Below are positions 43,602 to 54,930 of a stretch of 64,000 bases of DNA, piece by piece (the stretch's first letter is position 1; the number at the start of each line of letters is the position of its first letter). The notes beneath the pieces are model-generated. The model did no database searches. It was not told the DNA's origin and worked only from the letters and a program-made list of their open reading frames with translations. Origin of the DNA: Aporrectodea caliginosa (taxonomy: Eukaryota; Annelida; Clitellata; Crassiclitellata; Lumbricidae); NCBI GenBank assembly GCA_020284085.1, contig JACEVL010000973.1, positions 216,001 through 280,000 of the forward strand, given 5' to 3'. A program made the translations under genes and the position numbers.

Positions 43602-44599
43602 CCCTGCGACTACCAGTGGGGTCAAAAATGACCCCAGAGGTAGTTTGCACTAGTGCTGCTCACCCCCATAAGAGATATCTCAATGAAATTTTATGACTTT
43701 ATAGGTAATCCTGTTTTGTACAAAATTCCAAGTTTTATTTTACATTTTCTATCACCAGATGGCGCTGGTATACCATTTATACACTGAGTACCAGTGGGGT
43801 CATTTTTGACCCCAGTGTAAACTGAATAATTCTGACATATGTAAAAATAACAAAATGCATTTTTATTGAGCTAACATTGATTTTAAATGTATTTTAACAA
43901 ATATAAACTATTATATATTGTTTACTTAGTAAATTTATTGCCAAAAATGTTGACAGTCTGCTAACAGGTTCAAACTAGTTGTGAAAAAACAATTCTAAAG
44001 GAAACGGAAGTGGATAAATAAGGAAGGCAGTGCCATTTATGGTGAAACATGGAGTGATATATCTGACAAACCTAGAAATGAAGCAGTACAGCAAAAATGT
44101 AGAGTTTAGACGTTGTTTCAGCGACAGCATGACTAGAAATCGGTTCCAGAAATTATCACGTACCCTTAGATTTGACGATGTGGTGCGTAGAATAGAAAGT
44201 CAATATCCTAAACAACTTGCACTTATTTGACAAGTGGACAAAATCATAAGAAAATGATAAGAAGTCGAATATAATCTGTGCAAAAAGTAAGCGCAATTAT
44301 GTCGTTCTTGCCGAGTATACCTGCATAAACTGTAAACAGTAACTGTAATGACCGGATATTGTCAATACTAGTTTTGAACATAGAACACTCGAACACTTTG
44401 AACACTAATCTGAAAATATTAAATTAAAAATTTATTCATTTCAACAGCCTAATCATGTTCCAAATACTTTACTAATATTTGTTTTCATGGCAATAAATAA
44501 AAATGTAAAAAACAAAGAACTTATTGTAAAAATTGTGTTGGGGTCATTTTTGACCCCACTGGTACTCAGTGTATCAAAAAAATTCTGGTAGTCTGAGGG
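43602..44599 (+). mobile_element. piggyBac element, 998 bp, TTAA target
   Basis: TTAA at 43598-43601 and 44600-44603. Ends CCCTGCGACTACCAG and CTGGTAGTCTGAGGG are inverted, and subterminal TGGGGTCAAAAATGACCCCA palindromes appear near both ends (43617, 43794, 44540). A piggyBac transposase fragment sits inside on the plus strand. The size is about 40 per cent of an autonomous element, so this is an internally deleted, non-autonomous copy. Confidence 0.85.
44030..44230 (+). pseudogene. piggyBac transposase fragment
   Basis: A 66-residue frame: SKNVEFRRCFSDSMTRNRFQ then KLSRTLRFDDVVRR. RNRFQ..LR.LRFDD (residues 36-50) is the early conserved block of the piggyBac DDE transposase family, in which the enzyme cuts and pastes at TTAA. 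The catalytic Asp triad region is absent, removed by the internal deletion. Confidence 0.7.
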
Positions 44600-44603
44600 T
44601 TAA

Positions 44604-45550
44604 AAGATGAAGAAGCTAATGTTTTAAGCTGGCAAACCGTTGATCACAATTGAATTGCTTCAGACCCAACAAATAAATGTAAGCTTAGAATAAACTAGGC
44701 CTACTAATTTCAAACTAAACTTACAGTGGGAAACTGGACATCATGCAGAAAAAGGAAATAGCTAATTCTGCAATGTTCACTAAGTACAGGGTTTACGATC
44801 ACAAACGACGAGGTATGTTTTTGCGCTTAATGAAGCTTGTAATTAATTAGACTGTTCGGAACCATAATAATAGGCATTCATGGGCCGTTACACCGGCCTC
44901 TTTCAGTTCATCCGTAACTCAGGTGTCAAGGCTCGGAAAGCCCTAGCGTTTAGTCCCATTTTTCTAACATCGGGAGTTTCCTTCTTTCGGTCATCTCCGA
45001 AACAGAGGCCTCCATGATGAGTCTACAATTATGTTTTAATTTTGCCACGTTAGTAATTTTCCCAAAATTCGAGATTACTTAAAGACTTCAAATGCAGTCT
45101 AGTGTGCGTTCTTAGAGTTATTTTTCTCTATCGCGGTTGTTGTTTTAGACGGTTTTCGGGCTGTTTTATCGATATCAACAGCGCGACCATGGACTCCGCC
45201 ATTCTATGGGATTTCTGGATATTAACCGGATAGTGTTGGGCTACATCGTATAGCCAAGAAAGTCTGTGTATTGGCAATGACCATTCTACTGCGGTGATGA
45301 TCTACGACCATACAGACATAGGGGCCTACATGCACACACAAGCATACGTACGTGCATACATATATAAGTGCATACATGCATACATGCACATATTGTCCAT
45401 ACCTATTACCTACATACGCACATAGGCCTACATGCACCTCTTGCAATCTCTACAGAGAAGTCGAAGCACGGGAGAAATGATAAATTACTCACTGCGAATG
45501 ATAGACGTGAATCTGTAAAAATGGATTCTTCGACAGAAATGGCTCCGAGA
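44604..45550. other. mostly unassigned stretch
   Basis: 45320-45440 holds imperfect CATACATG and ACATA repeats that account for the open frames there. 44885-45015 is moderately GC-rich and may be an old repeat. No gene recognised. Confidence 0.35.
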
Positions 45551-45554
45551 GGTG

Positions 45555-46703
45555 TAGTCCAGGCAATCTAGCTCAAATATACCTTCAACCTGGGCAAACT
45601 TGCTTCAGAAGCTTTTTAAACGGTTTCCTGCTCAGTTTCCATTGCTGAATAACATATCCAAAATCCGCCAAAATCCCACCACGGGATCACCCCCAAAAAA
45701 TGCATATTATCCAAGATGGCGGCCAATAATGGCGCCAACACAGAAAACAGTATATATAAGGTCATAGATAAGCTACAATGACAAATGAAGTATCAAATTT
45801 GACATTATCAAGGTCAAGGAATCGATTTATCATAGTGGCAATAGTGTCGGATGGTTACTATCCAAGATGGCGGCCAATATGGCCGCCAAAACCCAAAATA
45901 TGTATAAATCAGGTCAGAGGTAAGATATAGTAACAAATGAAGGTCAATAAAATCGATTTATCGTAGTGGCAATAGTATCGAAGTGTTACTATCCAAGATG
46001 GCGGCCAATATGGCCGCCAAAACAGAAAAAAAATATCCAAGATGGCGGCCAATATGGTCGCTACAAAACAATATTGGCCGCCATATTGGCCGCCATCTTG
46101 GATAGTAACATTGCGACACTATTGCCACTACGATAAATCGATTCCTTTACCTTGATAATATTAAATTTGAAACTTCATTTGTTATTGTAGCTAACCTATG
46201 ACCTAATATATGGATATTTTTCTGTTTTGGCGGCCATATTGGCCGCCATCTTGGATAGTAACATTCCGATACTATTGCCACTACGATAAATCGATTTCTT
46301 GACCTTGAATATATTATATTCCACACTTCATTTGTTACTATATCTTACCTCTGACCTGATTTATACATATTTTGGGTTTTGGCGGCCATATTGGCCGCCA
46401 TCTTGGATAGTAACCATCCGACACTATTGCCACTATGATAAATCGATTCCTTGACCTTGATAATGTCAAATTTGATACTTCATTTGTCATTGTAGCTTAT
46501 CTATGACCTTATATATACTGTTTTCTGTGTTGGCGCCATTATTGGCCGCCATCTTGGATAAATTGCATTTTTGGGGGTGACCCCGTGGTGGGATTTTGGC
46601 GGATTTTGGATATGTTATTCAGCAATGGAAACTGAGCAGGATACCGTTAAAAAAGCTTCTGAAGCAATTTTGCCCAGGTCTAACTGTATATTGCCTGGAC
46701 TAG
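45555..46703. mobile_element. large foldback element, arms about 540 bp, GGCGGCCAATATGG units
   Basis: TAGTCCAGGCAAT at 45555 mirrors ATTGCCTGGACTA ending at 46703. The arms (45555-46050, 46075-46703) are long inverted copies, meeting at about 46065. Each arm has three or more tandem units of about 120-150 bp ending ACTATCCAAGATGGCGGCC and AATATGGCCGCCAAAAC. Flanking TA on each side would suit a Tc1/mariner-like MITE. Single units of the family lie at 22974 and 25224. No protein coded. Confidence 0.8.
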
Positions 46704-46849
46704 TGAGTCTGGATCTGCACTTTCCACCTCTCAAATACACTAATCGTCAGTTCAGTCTGTCGTTGATCTCTTACACCAATTGTCTTCACCTCTCCATCTC
46801 TGAAGCCTACAGAATTCCTAGAAATAGAAAAATCTGTGCCGCCCATTAG

Positions 46850-47125
46850 TCGTTAGATTTGTGAACAGACCAAAAAATTTATACGAGACACGGTCTATGC
46901 CTCACGGAAAATCTTCGAGACGTGTCCTGCCGTAGGACTTCCGCAATCTACATTGACGAGCACCTGACAAGATTAAATGCTCAGACATACGCCAAAGCGA
47001 GAGGTCTTGTGAACGCTCGAACTATTAGCTCGGTCGGTGGTTGTGCCTTCATCTGTCAGTCTGAATATCCGAGTAAAAAACCAAAAAAGATCACCTCTCT
47101 GATGAACCTGGATGATCTGTGATGA
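46850..47125 (+). pseudogene. LINE ORF1-like C-terminal fragment
   Basis: Plus-strand frames give RFVNRPKNLYETRS and, after a shift, AIYIDEHLTRLNAQTYAKAR followed by a Lys-rich end with KITSLMNLDDL and a stop at 47122. The order N-L-...-F/Y-E-x-R, I-x-I-x-E-x-LT, ...-L-x-x-A-R-x-L, K-x-I-x-S-L-x-x-L is that of zinc-finger-free ORF1/accessory proteins of LINEs in marine invertebrates. Truncated upstream. Confidence 0.45.
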
Positions 47126-47544
47126 TATCTTCATCCCAAAACGAACATTAAATGGGCCTATAGAAGAGTAGAAAATCAATCCCTATTCTACAAGTGTAGA
47201 CTTATCTCCTAGTTTAAAATTAGTTATCTGGCTAAATCCAGGGACATTAAGAGTAATAGATTATGCATGAGTCACTATCTCACGCAATCAATCGTTCAGT
47301 CACCTGACAGAATGCTCACAAAATTGAAGGCTATTCCCTAGTGAAGTGAATAGCATTATCCACAGTAGGCACCTTCTGAGTTATGACTATATTGTTTACT
47401 GCTCTGCGATGCCTCTCGTATTGGGTTAGGGATGTATTCAAGCTCTTCTCCTTTCCGCAAGCATTTATTCGGCTCAAAAATAAATCCTGGACCATTGGGT
47501 TGCTACTTCGAGCCAGCAGAGTCGCCAAATTCCATCACAGAGAA

Positions 47545-48350
47545 GCTCGGTGCATTCATTCATTCATTCTGGAGATTTATAGAGAGCCCCTTCAAGAAAT
47601 CTACTCAGGAGCGCTCCCAGCCCAGCCACGGCAAAAGAAAAAAGACGAGTAATTTATAAACCCAGTTTGACTGGTCAAAGGTAGCAAACGCAACTCTGAT
47701 GGTAGGTCATTCCAGATGGAGGGGCCTGCAACCGAGAAAGCTCGGCGCTGCCTAGCAGTCAAGCGAGCCCGCGGAACTAGGAGTTGCCCCGTCGTCGCGG
47801 AGCGAAGCGCCAGATGCGCTACAACTTCGGAAATTGGGTGGCAGACGTCGCGCAGGTAGATGGAGCGTGATGCAAAATGAAACCAAAGCAGCAATTCGGT
47901 ATGAGATCCGTTAGGCCACAGACAACCAGTGCAACACATCGCGCATGTAGGCAGAGACAGAGCCGAATTTGGGAATTCTAACAATGAGCCGATCAGCCGA
48001 TCTAGTCGCCCAAGAACCCCAATGGGAAGGCCAACGATGATCGAGCAACAGCGGTCAATTCGATTAGTAACGAAAGCACAAACAAGAACCAATAGTGCAT
48101 CATGATTCGTGAGAAAGAGAGCGAGAAACCACTTGTAGCTGGCGAAGCTGATAATAACAGCTTCGAGATACTAAGTTCGCATGTTGAGAAAGACTAAGTT
48201 CGTGGTCAAAGGTGAGGCCCAGGTCACAAACCGTGAGGGAGAAAGTTATCTCAGGAAAGACCCGAGCAAGCTGGAGCAAATCAATACTATCTAGTTGCCG
48301 ACGGCCATCTAGTCAAATAAACTGAGTCTTCGAGGGGAGTAGTCGATTTG
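47545..48350 (-). pseudogene. L2-like LINE C-terminal half
   Basis: Minus strand: ASNRLLPSKTQFI, LDSIDLLQLARVFPEITFSL, CDLGLTFDHELSLSQHANLV, SRSCYYQLRQLQVVSRSLSH, then the 163-codon frame (48092-47601) with VCAFVTNRIDRCCSIIVGLP and AFSVAGPSIWNDLPSELR. The 3' end carries GAGATTTATAGAGAGCCCC and CATTC tandem units. Two frameshifts. Same family as 27985-28710. Confidence 0.65.
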
Positions 48351-48359
48351 AGGCCATCA

Positions 48360-49355
48360 ATACCTAGATGCATGCATGCATACAGACATGAATACATGTA
48401 GGTATACAATACATACATGCATTTATGCAATATGCATGTATGTATAATATAAATTTATTATATTTTTATACTAGTATTTATATATCTGGCAGAGTGTTTT
48501 ATTTTTCTTTACCAACATCTACCTTACGAAGCCAACAAGACTTGAACACACCACCAAATGGCGCTAACATTAGCTTAAACGAACAGCAACGAATTAAGTT
48601 TCAAATTTATTATTGCTAAATTTCAATTTATGTCAAAGAAATGTTATTGAAGATGCTAGCTAATAATATTTGTTATTTAGTCTTAATTTTTGCAAATTTC
48701 TTACAGATTTGAAATGTTACTAAAGGTCTCTAATAACGTTTTCGTGACGAGAATGCGCATAAAGTGTTAAATTTCTTAAGTCAAAATGTTGAGTAGATTC
48801 ATTGGACTTGGAATCTCTTGGCTTTTTAGCCCTGTAACAGTGCAGGACATGTGACTCTCGCATGAAAGTTGTTGCAATAAGTCCCTGCACATGGTTGAAA
48901 GCACTCTCTGATACCACCGGGTATGATCGTGCATGTAGCGTTTAATCCCAGCGTATTAACACAGCCTCTCCACACTCTGAGAACTTCGAGACCTCCTACA
49001 AAAATGTAAATGCATGAAGGAAATGAAGACTGTTGTCATATTAATGGCAATTAAAATTACTGCAATACGCATACATAGCACCAATGCAACATGTTTAGAA
49101 CAGCGGCAAAACTGCAGATCACTGCTTTTGGCACTTGAAAAGTTCGATTTCAAATCTCACAGCAAACGGTCTTTTGTACGGAGCATGAGCGAGTCTTACT
49201 TGCACTGCTGCTAAATGCTATCTATTACGTAGGCCTACGTTAGAGTGGCCATTAATTTCTCTTTTCGAAATATGTAACTCTCAACAACTCAAATGGTTTA
49301 ACTTAGTAAAAACTATTTTGTGAAAATGTCTAGCAGATCGATCTACGTTTAGAGG
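48360..49355. other. unassigned stretch
   Basis: 48365-48440 is a CATGCATACA-type low-complexity tract. Short frames at 48720-48917 (minus) and 49014-49214 (plus) show no domain. Probably downstream flank or introns of the LU gene. Confidence 0.35.
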
Positions 49356-49394
49356 TGCTTCACGACTGCCGAAGTTGACTGTGCACCAATGAAG

Positions 49395-49545
49395 GCGACA
49401 ACATCCGCATGGTAGGCGCATGTTCAGGTCGCAGTTCAAACTGCAGTAAAATCTCGGGGACTGCTACACGAACATATTTCTTGCAAAAGTTTACATCATT
49501 TACTGGTTTCTTGCACCTGTGTCTTCCAAAGCAGCTAGTAATGAC
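49395..49545 (-). CDS. possible last exon of LU gene 1 (decayed?)
   Basis: Minus strand after a CATTCAGTTGCTGCAG splice-like sequence reads EQVITSCFGRHRCKKPVNDV NFC in one frame, which could be the second half of a Ly6/uPAR domain; another frame gives MRLPCGCCRLHWC. Neither shows the final C-N that closes the fold, and the splice phase fits only with an unusual AG choice. Either a decayed exon or a chance Cys-rich frame. Confidence 0.25.
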
Positions 49546-50080
49546 CTGCTCTTCCTGCAGCAACTGAATGTTTCGTCTGATCGAGATATAAGTGCAGTCA
49601 CTTCACGCAAACTTACCGAGCACCTGTGTTACCTTTCCGAGGATTTGATCCTTCTCAGCCTTTTTTTAACCTGAACGGGGGGCTTAACCACAAACCAAGA
49701 CATGCTGAAAGAATTAACGGAGAAAGAAGGAGCAAACGATCCAGATGCATAGATGTGGAACATGGCTACGGCACAACAGAAAATTCTTGTTGATTTAGTG
49801 AGAAAGTGCAGCAGATATGCATATGTAACACTGGGCATGCCGTTTGGATTTCTAACCAAGGACCGTGATAAATGCCATAGTATGTGTTGCTACACTTCAT
49901 CACATTGCAATAATCTTCCAATTGGCTAGAAGATGATTTAATCAACGCTGCAAACAGAATATTCAAAAATCGGTATATATTCCGTTTTTATAATTTTAAT
50001 TAATATTACACAATAAATATTATGTTCCAATGGTCTTATTCTATGTAATGTTTCATTATTTCAATAGTAAGTGTTCCTAC

Positions 50081-50209
50081 CGGAATGCACATGATAATCA
50101 ACACCAACTGCGCAATACCGCTGCCTTCTATTGCAATCTTTTACTTCCGATGATGTTTGACAGCAGTCGTTGTTAAGCTCATTTGTTGTACATTCAAAAC
50201 ACCTGAGAG
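50081..50209 (-). CDS. LU-domain exon of gene 1
   Basis: Minus strand, 129 nt (43 codons), acceptor CGTCTAAAG before 50209, donor G|GTAGGA at 50080. Joined in phase 1 to the signal-peptide exon at 53238-53301 it reads ALRCFECTTNELNNDCCQTS then DCNRRQRYCAVGVDYHVHS. The spacing C-x2-C, CC, C, C is that of the first half of a Ly6/uPAR/three-finger domain, a disulphide-rich fold of secreted or GPI-anchored proteins. The exon has the same phase (1-1), position and size class as exon 61822-61962 of gene 2, so the two genes are paralogues. A decayed second copy of this exon lies just upstream at 50300-50420. Confidence 0.6.
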
Positions 50210-50299
50210 CTTTAGACGTAGCAACCAAACAACAATAAAAAGTTATAAATGCATTATCATTTTTCATTGACACCAATTAAGATGCATGCATGTCCTTCC

Positions 50300-50425
50300 A
50301 ATCTCTGCTCTTTCACAGCAGCTGTTGTCATGCTCATTATTTTGTTGTACAAAATTGGTATGTGAGGGCTTCAGACGTAGGAACGAAACAACAATAAAAA
50401 TTGGTTATAAATGCATTCTCTTTTT
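50300..50425 (-). pseudogene. decayed tandem duplicate of the LU exon
   Basis: Shares TTATAAATGCATT, TTGACACCAATTAA, ACGAAACAACAATAAAAA and CAGACGTAG with the region around the good exon (50205-50290), in the same order. The coding part reads ALTYQFCTT and, after shift, NEHDNSCCERAE, with stops and a lost Cys. An extra exon that has died. Confidence 0.5.
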
Positions 50426-50871
50426 TATTGACACCAATTAACATGCACGCTACCAATTACTCCACACACGCTTGAATATGAATATCACCCTTAATCGAGA
50501 GATCAAATCCTGGCGCTTCGTATGAAGTTTTGTATTCGTTGCAATTACGAATAGCCTTTCAGAAATGAAAGATCTTGTCCAATCCGAAAAACTCTAATGA
50601 GTCTGTAAGCATGTTTTCAGACAGCGTTGGAATTTGTCTGAGATAGATATGAATATATAAATTAATGTGTTTGCGTAAGTGTTTGCATGGCGTATAATAA
50701 TGAATACATTGTGTGTAAATATCTGTATAACTGTACGGTAGCTATCAAGGGTTTCTATAATGACCATGAACCCATCGGTATGAACTGTTTTTTGTGTGTT
50801 AAATCTTAAGTGCTTGGTCGAATCACTAAGGTATCTCGTCTACGACGCGCAGTCATTAAGCTACGAAGGCC

Positions 50872-51728
50872 CATGGGCGTCCGGAGGGGGAGGCATTTGC
50901 CGCCCTTGGATTTTGCATATATTAAAAAAATTACTTATCATCTTAGTTTTTAACAATGATTGGCAATAACTTTTCCACAGTTTTTTAATCCAAACTAGTC
51001 AAGATAACGAAGACTTATATGGTATGGACATGTGATCAGGATGGAAAACGTAAGAATGCCGGCAAAGGCGCTGCACGGAGAGGTGGAGGGAACGAGGAGC
51101 AGAGGACGTCAGAAGAAAAGATGGATAGATAACGTACTGGAAGACATAGAAGACAGAGGATGGGACTTAAGAAGGGCAATAGAACTCGCAAGAGACCGAC
51201 CGAAATGGAGAAGTTTTGTTAGAGCCTCATCGTCAGCGAATACTTGACGGAGGAGAAAGAAGATGGATAGAAACGTACTGGAGGACATAGAAGACAGAGG
51301 ATGGGACTTAAGAAGGGCAATAGAACTCGCAAGAGACCGACCGAAATGGAGAAGTTTTGTTAGAGCCTCATCGTCAGCGAATACTTGACGGAGGAGAAAG
51401 AAAGAAGAAAGTCAAGATAAACTGAAAAATTAAAATATATAAAAATATTGAAAATTTTATCAGTTTTGTGGTTTCAATAAACGTTCAGATATAGCTGATA
51501 ATGGATCCCAGAACGCCAAAAACAGTTTCTATATCATGTCAAATGCTTCCGAAAGCGCTGGTGGCTGTTGGAATCCCCGCCTGACCTTCCAATCGCAGGA
51601 GCGAGCGCTGAGGGTGACGTGATAGGTTGCTTTCGGCACCCTTGTTAGTCCCCCGTGCCAACAATTTAAAACTGTGTCCAATTAAAAAAATTGGCTCCCC
51701 AAAAAAATTATTCCTACGGACGCCCATG
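50872..51728. mobile_element. DNA transposon relic with CATGGGCGTCCG ends
   Basis: Left CATGGGCGTCCGGAGG and right CCTACGGACGCCCATG are inverted. A second, left-end copy is at 62379-62665 (about 280 bp, highly similar: TAGTTTTTAACAATG, CCAAACTAGTCAAGATA, CGTTCAGATATAGCTGA). No matching target duplication. An RTE 3' end was inserted into it at 51009. Confidence 0.6.
51009..51408 (+). mobile_element. RTE LINE 3' end insertion with internal duplication
   Basis: AGTCAAGATA flanks both sides (about 51000-51009, 51409-51419), and the copy at 62379 shows the site uninterrupted. Codes GHVIRMENVRMPAKALHGE, GRQKKRWIDNVLEDIEDRG and RAIELARDRPKWRSFVRASS. The last 130 bp are repeated in tandem (51113-51250 and 51262-51390, almost identical). 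Confidence 0.7.
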
Positions 51729-51959
51729 TGGATACCCGGAATCAACAGCTCAACGACAGAGATTTTACGCTCGATAACCACTTGCATGTTAGACCAGCCA
51801 CGTCCGGGATGTGGTAGAAGAAGTGTTATCCTTCAGTTCTATCAACTACACACTTGGTAGTAGTACCTGACACGGCTACAAGTGTAAGCCGTATACACTG
51901 AAACAGACAATGTAAGCCTAGGTGGGCAACAAAGTAGTACTTATAAGTTCTATAGTTAC

Positions 51960-52050
51960 TGTTTAGCAACGCTGTATCTTAAAGAAAGATGATTAATTGG
52001 CGTCGCCATTCTAATTTTCCAGACTTGGGACTGGCACCTCCACCCTTAGT
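51960..52050 (-). repeat. short structured dispersed repeat, copy 3
   Basis: Minus strand: GGTGCCAGTCCCAAGTCTGG, GGCGACGCCAATTAATCATC, TTGCTAAACAGTAAC. Same core as at 3738 and 61388, opposite orientation. Confidence 0.6.
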
Positions 52051-52189
52051 AGGCACTTGAGTTCAGTTGGTTTCAGATACTAGGGCAGCAAGGTTATTTT
52101 GAGTGAATCCATCATTTATAAAATAAATAACTTTTTTGATAATTTTAAAAAATATTTTATTTGAAACATTTTTATTGATACCATAATTA

Positions 52190-52953
52190 CTTATATATTT
52201 TATATTATTGCGTACATTTGTACTTTTTGGATAAACAATTATAAGATTATGTGTGCTTTTAAACTGATCTATGTATCCAAGAACATTCTAAACATAATTT
52301 GTAACAATAGCCTACAAACTAGTCCATAGTCTGTTTAGTTATAGCGAAATCTAAAGGCAACATGAAACAAAACTTTACGTTATTGTTCACGGCAGTCAAA
52401 TATGTCCGCGGTCCTTGCATTTTTGGCAAGTTACTCCCGTTGTTTTGTGCGAATGCTTTCTGTAAACTGGCTTCTCACTTCATCTTCAGTATCTGGTTCA
52501 GCTAATATATTCTAAATCTGTAGCTGTCGACAAACGTCTATGTAGAAATATCGGTTTACGTTGTGATGTTGCATCAGCCATTGTCAGACAGATAGCGCGT
52601 ATAATAATTTATTTTGATCACTTCCAGTTTTCAAAAGACAAAAAAGTAAGCAAGCAAATGTAGCCCTGCATTTCCTCTACAGAATGGTATATTTGTTCTC
52701 TTCCAGGAAGAAAAATGAATACGCTATAGTCGAAAAACCAAGGAAGGGGTGGTATCCACCCATGGTACCTCGGGTATATCGGGTATAACTTTTAAACGGC
52801 GTGATATACGACCATGATGTTGACCTCAAAATGTGCGCAAATGAAACTGCTACAGCTACTTAAAATGTAAAAATTATATTCCATATGAAAAAAAATTATG
52901 CATAAAAACGTAGTGGGGGTGGTAACCACCCCCCTTGGTAGCCCGAGGGTTAA
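52190..52953 (-). mobile_element. CCCT-ended DNA transposon, piggyBac-like copy 2
   Basis: Minus strand begins CTTTAACCCTCGGGCTACCA and follows the copy at 11396 through GGTGGTTACCACC, AAAAGTTATACCC..ATATACCCGAGG and CAACGTAAACCGATAT. It adds a 200 bp segment absent from copy 1, with the frame KTTGVTCQKCKDRGH, a CxxC motif like the Cys-rich end of piggyBac transposases. The far end is lost near 52190. Confidence 0.55.
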
Positions 52954-53237
52954 AGAGATCGCTTTTGAAAGGTTCTTTGAGATTCTATACAAAGGGTTCA
53001 ATATCTATGCAGAGTTTTGCACAAATAGGAAAAACTTTGAAAATTACAACAATAAGGACAATGCAATAGCAAATGTCGGAACTAAGCTAAATATTACGGG
53101 ACAGTATAAGTGAATTTTCATTCAAATACACCACTATGAAGCCCAATGATATCCCAGCTTTACGAAAGTTAGGCTATTACGTGGAAACTTGTAATCCTGT
53201 ACAAATGCATTAGGTCTACATTAGAAGTTATACATAC

Positions 53238-53301
53238 CTGTTGCAGTTGAAATCAGCAGCAGTAGTAGAAGAGTCAATGTTCGAAGAAAAAAGCCTGCCA
53301 T
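53238..53301 (-). CDS. signal-peptide exon of LU gene 1
   Basis: ATG at 53301; codes MAGFFLRTLTLLLLLLISTA T and one extra base, then donor G|GTATGT at 53237. A textbook secretory signal: short basic start, a run of Leu, small residues before cleavage. Phase 1 matches the LU exon at 50081-50209, giving T-A-L-R-C at the junction, where cleavage would put the LU domain at the mature N-terminus. The intron is 3.0 kb and filled with transposons. Confidence 0.6.
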
Positions 53302-53476
53302 CTTCGTTTGAAATCTTCTTCCTTCGTACTCGCTTCTGTACATCAAGCAAATGAACGTGGATACATTGCATTGCGACTAGTTATATACAGTATTGTCCAA
53401 GCTATTTCATCATTAATTTTTGTGATAATTCAGATAAGGAGTCGCTTCGTATTGCTCAGAACAAATATGAATTATA

Positions 53477-53705
53477 AATCACCTTAAAATTCTTATGAAA
53501 CCTTCAAGTATGTTATCAGAAATAACTGAGAACATGAGCTGAAATATGGCAATGCTAAAAACAAGAACTTAATATTGAATCTTTGATCATTAAATAAAAG
53601 CATTTGCAATAAGAATAAATAGTGTGTTTCTGAAAACAAGAAATTAAGACTGGAAACACAGGTGGTGCAAGATTACTCAATTCGTGTTCAGTCAACAATC
53701 GCTTA
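53477..53705. repeat. local triplicated segment, copy 1
   Basis: Holds CACCTTAAAATTCTTATGAA, TCTTTGATCATT, AAAGCATTTGCAATAA, and AAACACAGGTGGTGCAAGAT. Copies 2 and 3 at 54770-54930 and 55672-55925. It lies directly upstream of LU gene 1. Confidence 0.7.
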
Positions 53706-54002
53706 ATTCTTTGTCCTAATGCAACGCATTTGTTACGAAATGTTAGAAATGGCTGCATGAGTAAGAAAGTACGCACGCTAGGAGTTCACCAAGTCCTAAT
53801 CAAATCCCAAGAGGAAAATTTCGTTTTTAAATGACCGGTTGAATGATGACTTCGTGCACTTAACATTTTTGAAACAATAGACGTGTGAGAGCTGCAACAA
53901 CGAATATCATCTTCGTTATCATCATTGGCGTTCTCCTTTCTATAGCGTTGCCATTAACGACAACCATCTCTGTCTTGCTCGCAGACCAGTGAAAATTTCA
54001 CT

Positions 54003-54127
54003 GTCAAGACCTCTGTCTGTCTCTGTCACTCTCTGTCTCCGTCTGTCACTCTATCTGTCTGTATTTCTCTGTCTGACTGCCTGAGTGTCTCCGTCTCTGT
54101 CTGTCTTTCTTTCTTTCTGTCTCTGTC

Positions 54128-54162
<35 letters not shown>

Positions 54163-54225
54163 TTGTCTCTCTCTCTCGTTGTCTGTGTTTCTCTCTGTCT
54201 CTGTATCTGTCTGTCTGCATACAGT
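54003..54225. repeat. CTGT/CTCT microsatellite
   Basis: About 200 bp of CTGTCT and CTCTGT units; Arg/Asp/Gln-rich frames here are artefacts. Confidence 0.9.
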
Positions 54226-54769
54226 GAAGTCAGCGGACGACGGTCTGTCTGCACCGTCCGGGTGTACGTGTTCACAGACTATTCGACCGGTCTCTCTCCG
54301 GGAGCTGTTATGTCAAGGTTCAGACAACCCACGCATAGTCCTTTCTCTCCCTCTTCCAAACATATGATGTTTCCTTCCTTCGATGATCCAAGAGAGGGGT
54401 CTCCATAGTAAGTCGATACATGTCAGCTTTGTTGCTTTAGTAATGTTTCCAGAGTATAGAATTTCCTCATGTGCTTTTGTGGGAGGGTTAAGGTTTTTGT
54501 GGGAAGGTATGTATATCGGTATGTTTATATTCATTGCCTGTCTTTTGCTTAATCTTACTGCTATAACTCAACGTTGCGTCCCTTGACGCTGCGTGTAGGC
54601 CTAATCATCTTTTACACAGAATTCGAATTCAATAATTTCTTATCAAATATAAAGTTCACAACAGTACAATATATCTTATGACATCATCTCCACTGACTTG
54701 AAGACCTAGTCCATTCTTCTCATATGACTACTACACTGAAAATCTTGCATCATCCAAATATTTAAAATA
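54226..54769. other. no gene recognised
   Basis: Open stretches (54313-54586) on both strands lack domains or splice signals. Confidence 0.4.
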
Positions 54770-54930
54770 AATCACCTTAAAATTATTATGAAACTGCAAG
54801 TACGCTATCAGAAAACATGTGAGCATGAAATGAAAGATGACAAAGCGCAAAACAGGAACTCAATATTTAATCTATGAGCATTCAAAACAAAAGCATTTGC
54901 AATAAGATAAAAGCGTTTGGGTCTGCTCTA
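54770..54930. repeat. local triplicated segment, copy 2
   Basis: AATCACCTTAAAATTATTAT, then GAAAGATGACAAAGCGCAAA and CAAAAGCATTTGCAATAAGA; same order as copies 1 and 3, shorter. Confidence 0.65.

Noticed and set aside
46571..46849. 92-codon frame starting MGVTPWWDF
   Set aside because: Its first half is the arm of the foldback element and the remainder has no motif.
54026..54275. Arg/Asp/Gln-rich proteins on the minus strand
   Set aside because: Translation of the CTGT/CTCT microsatellite.
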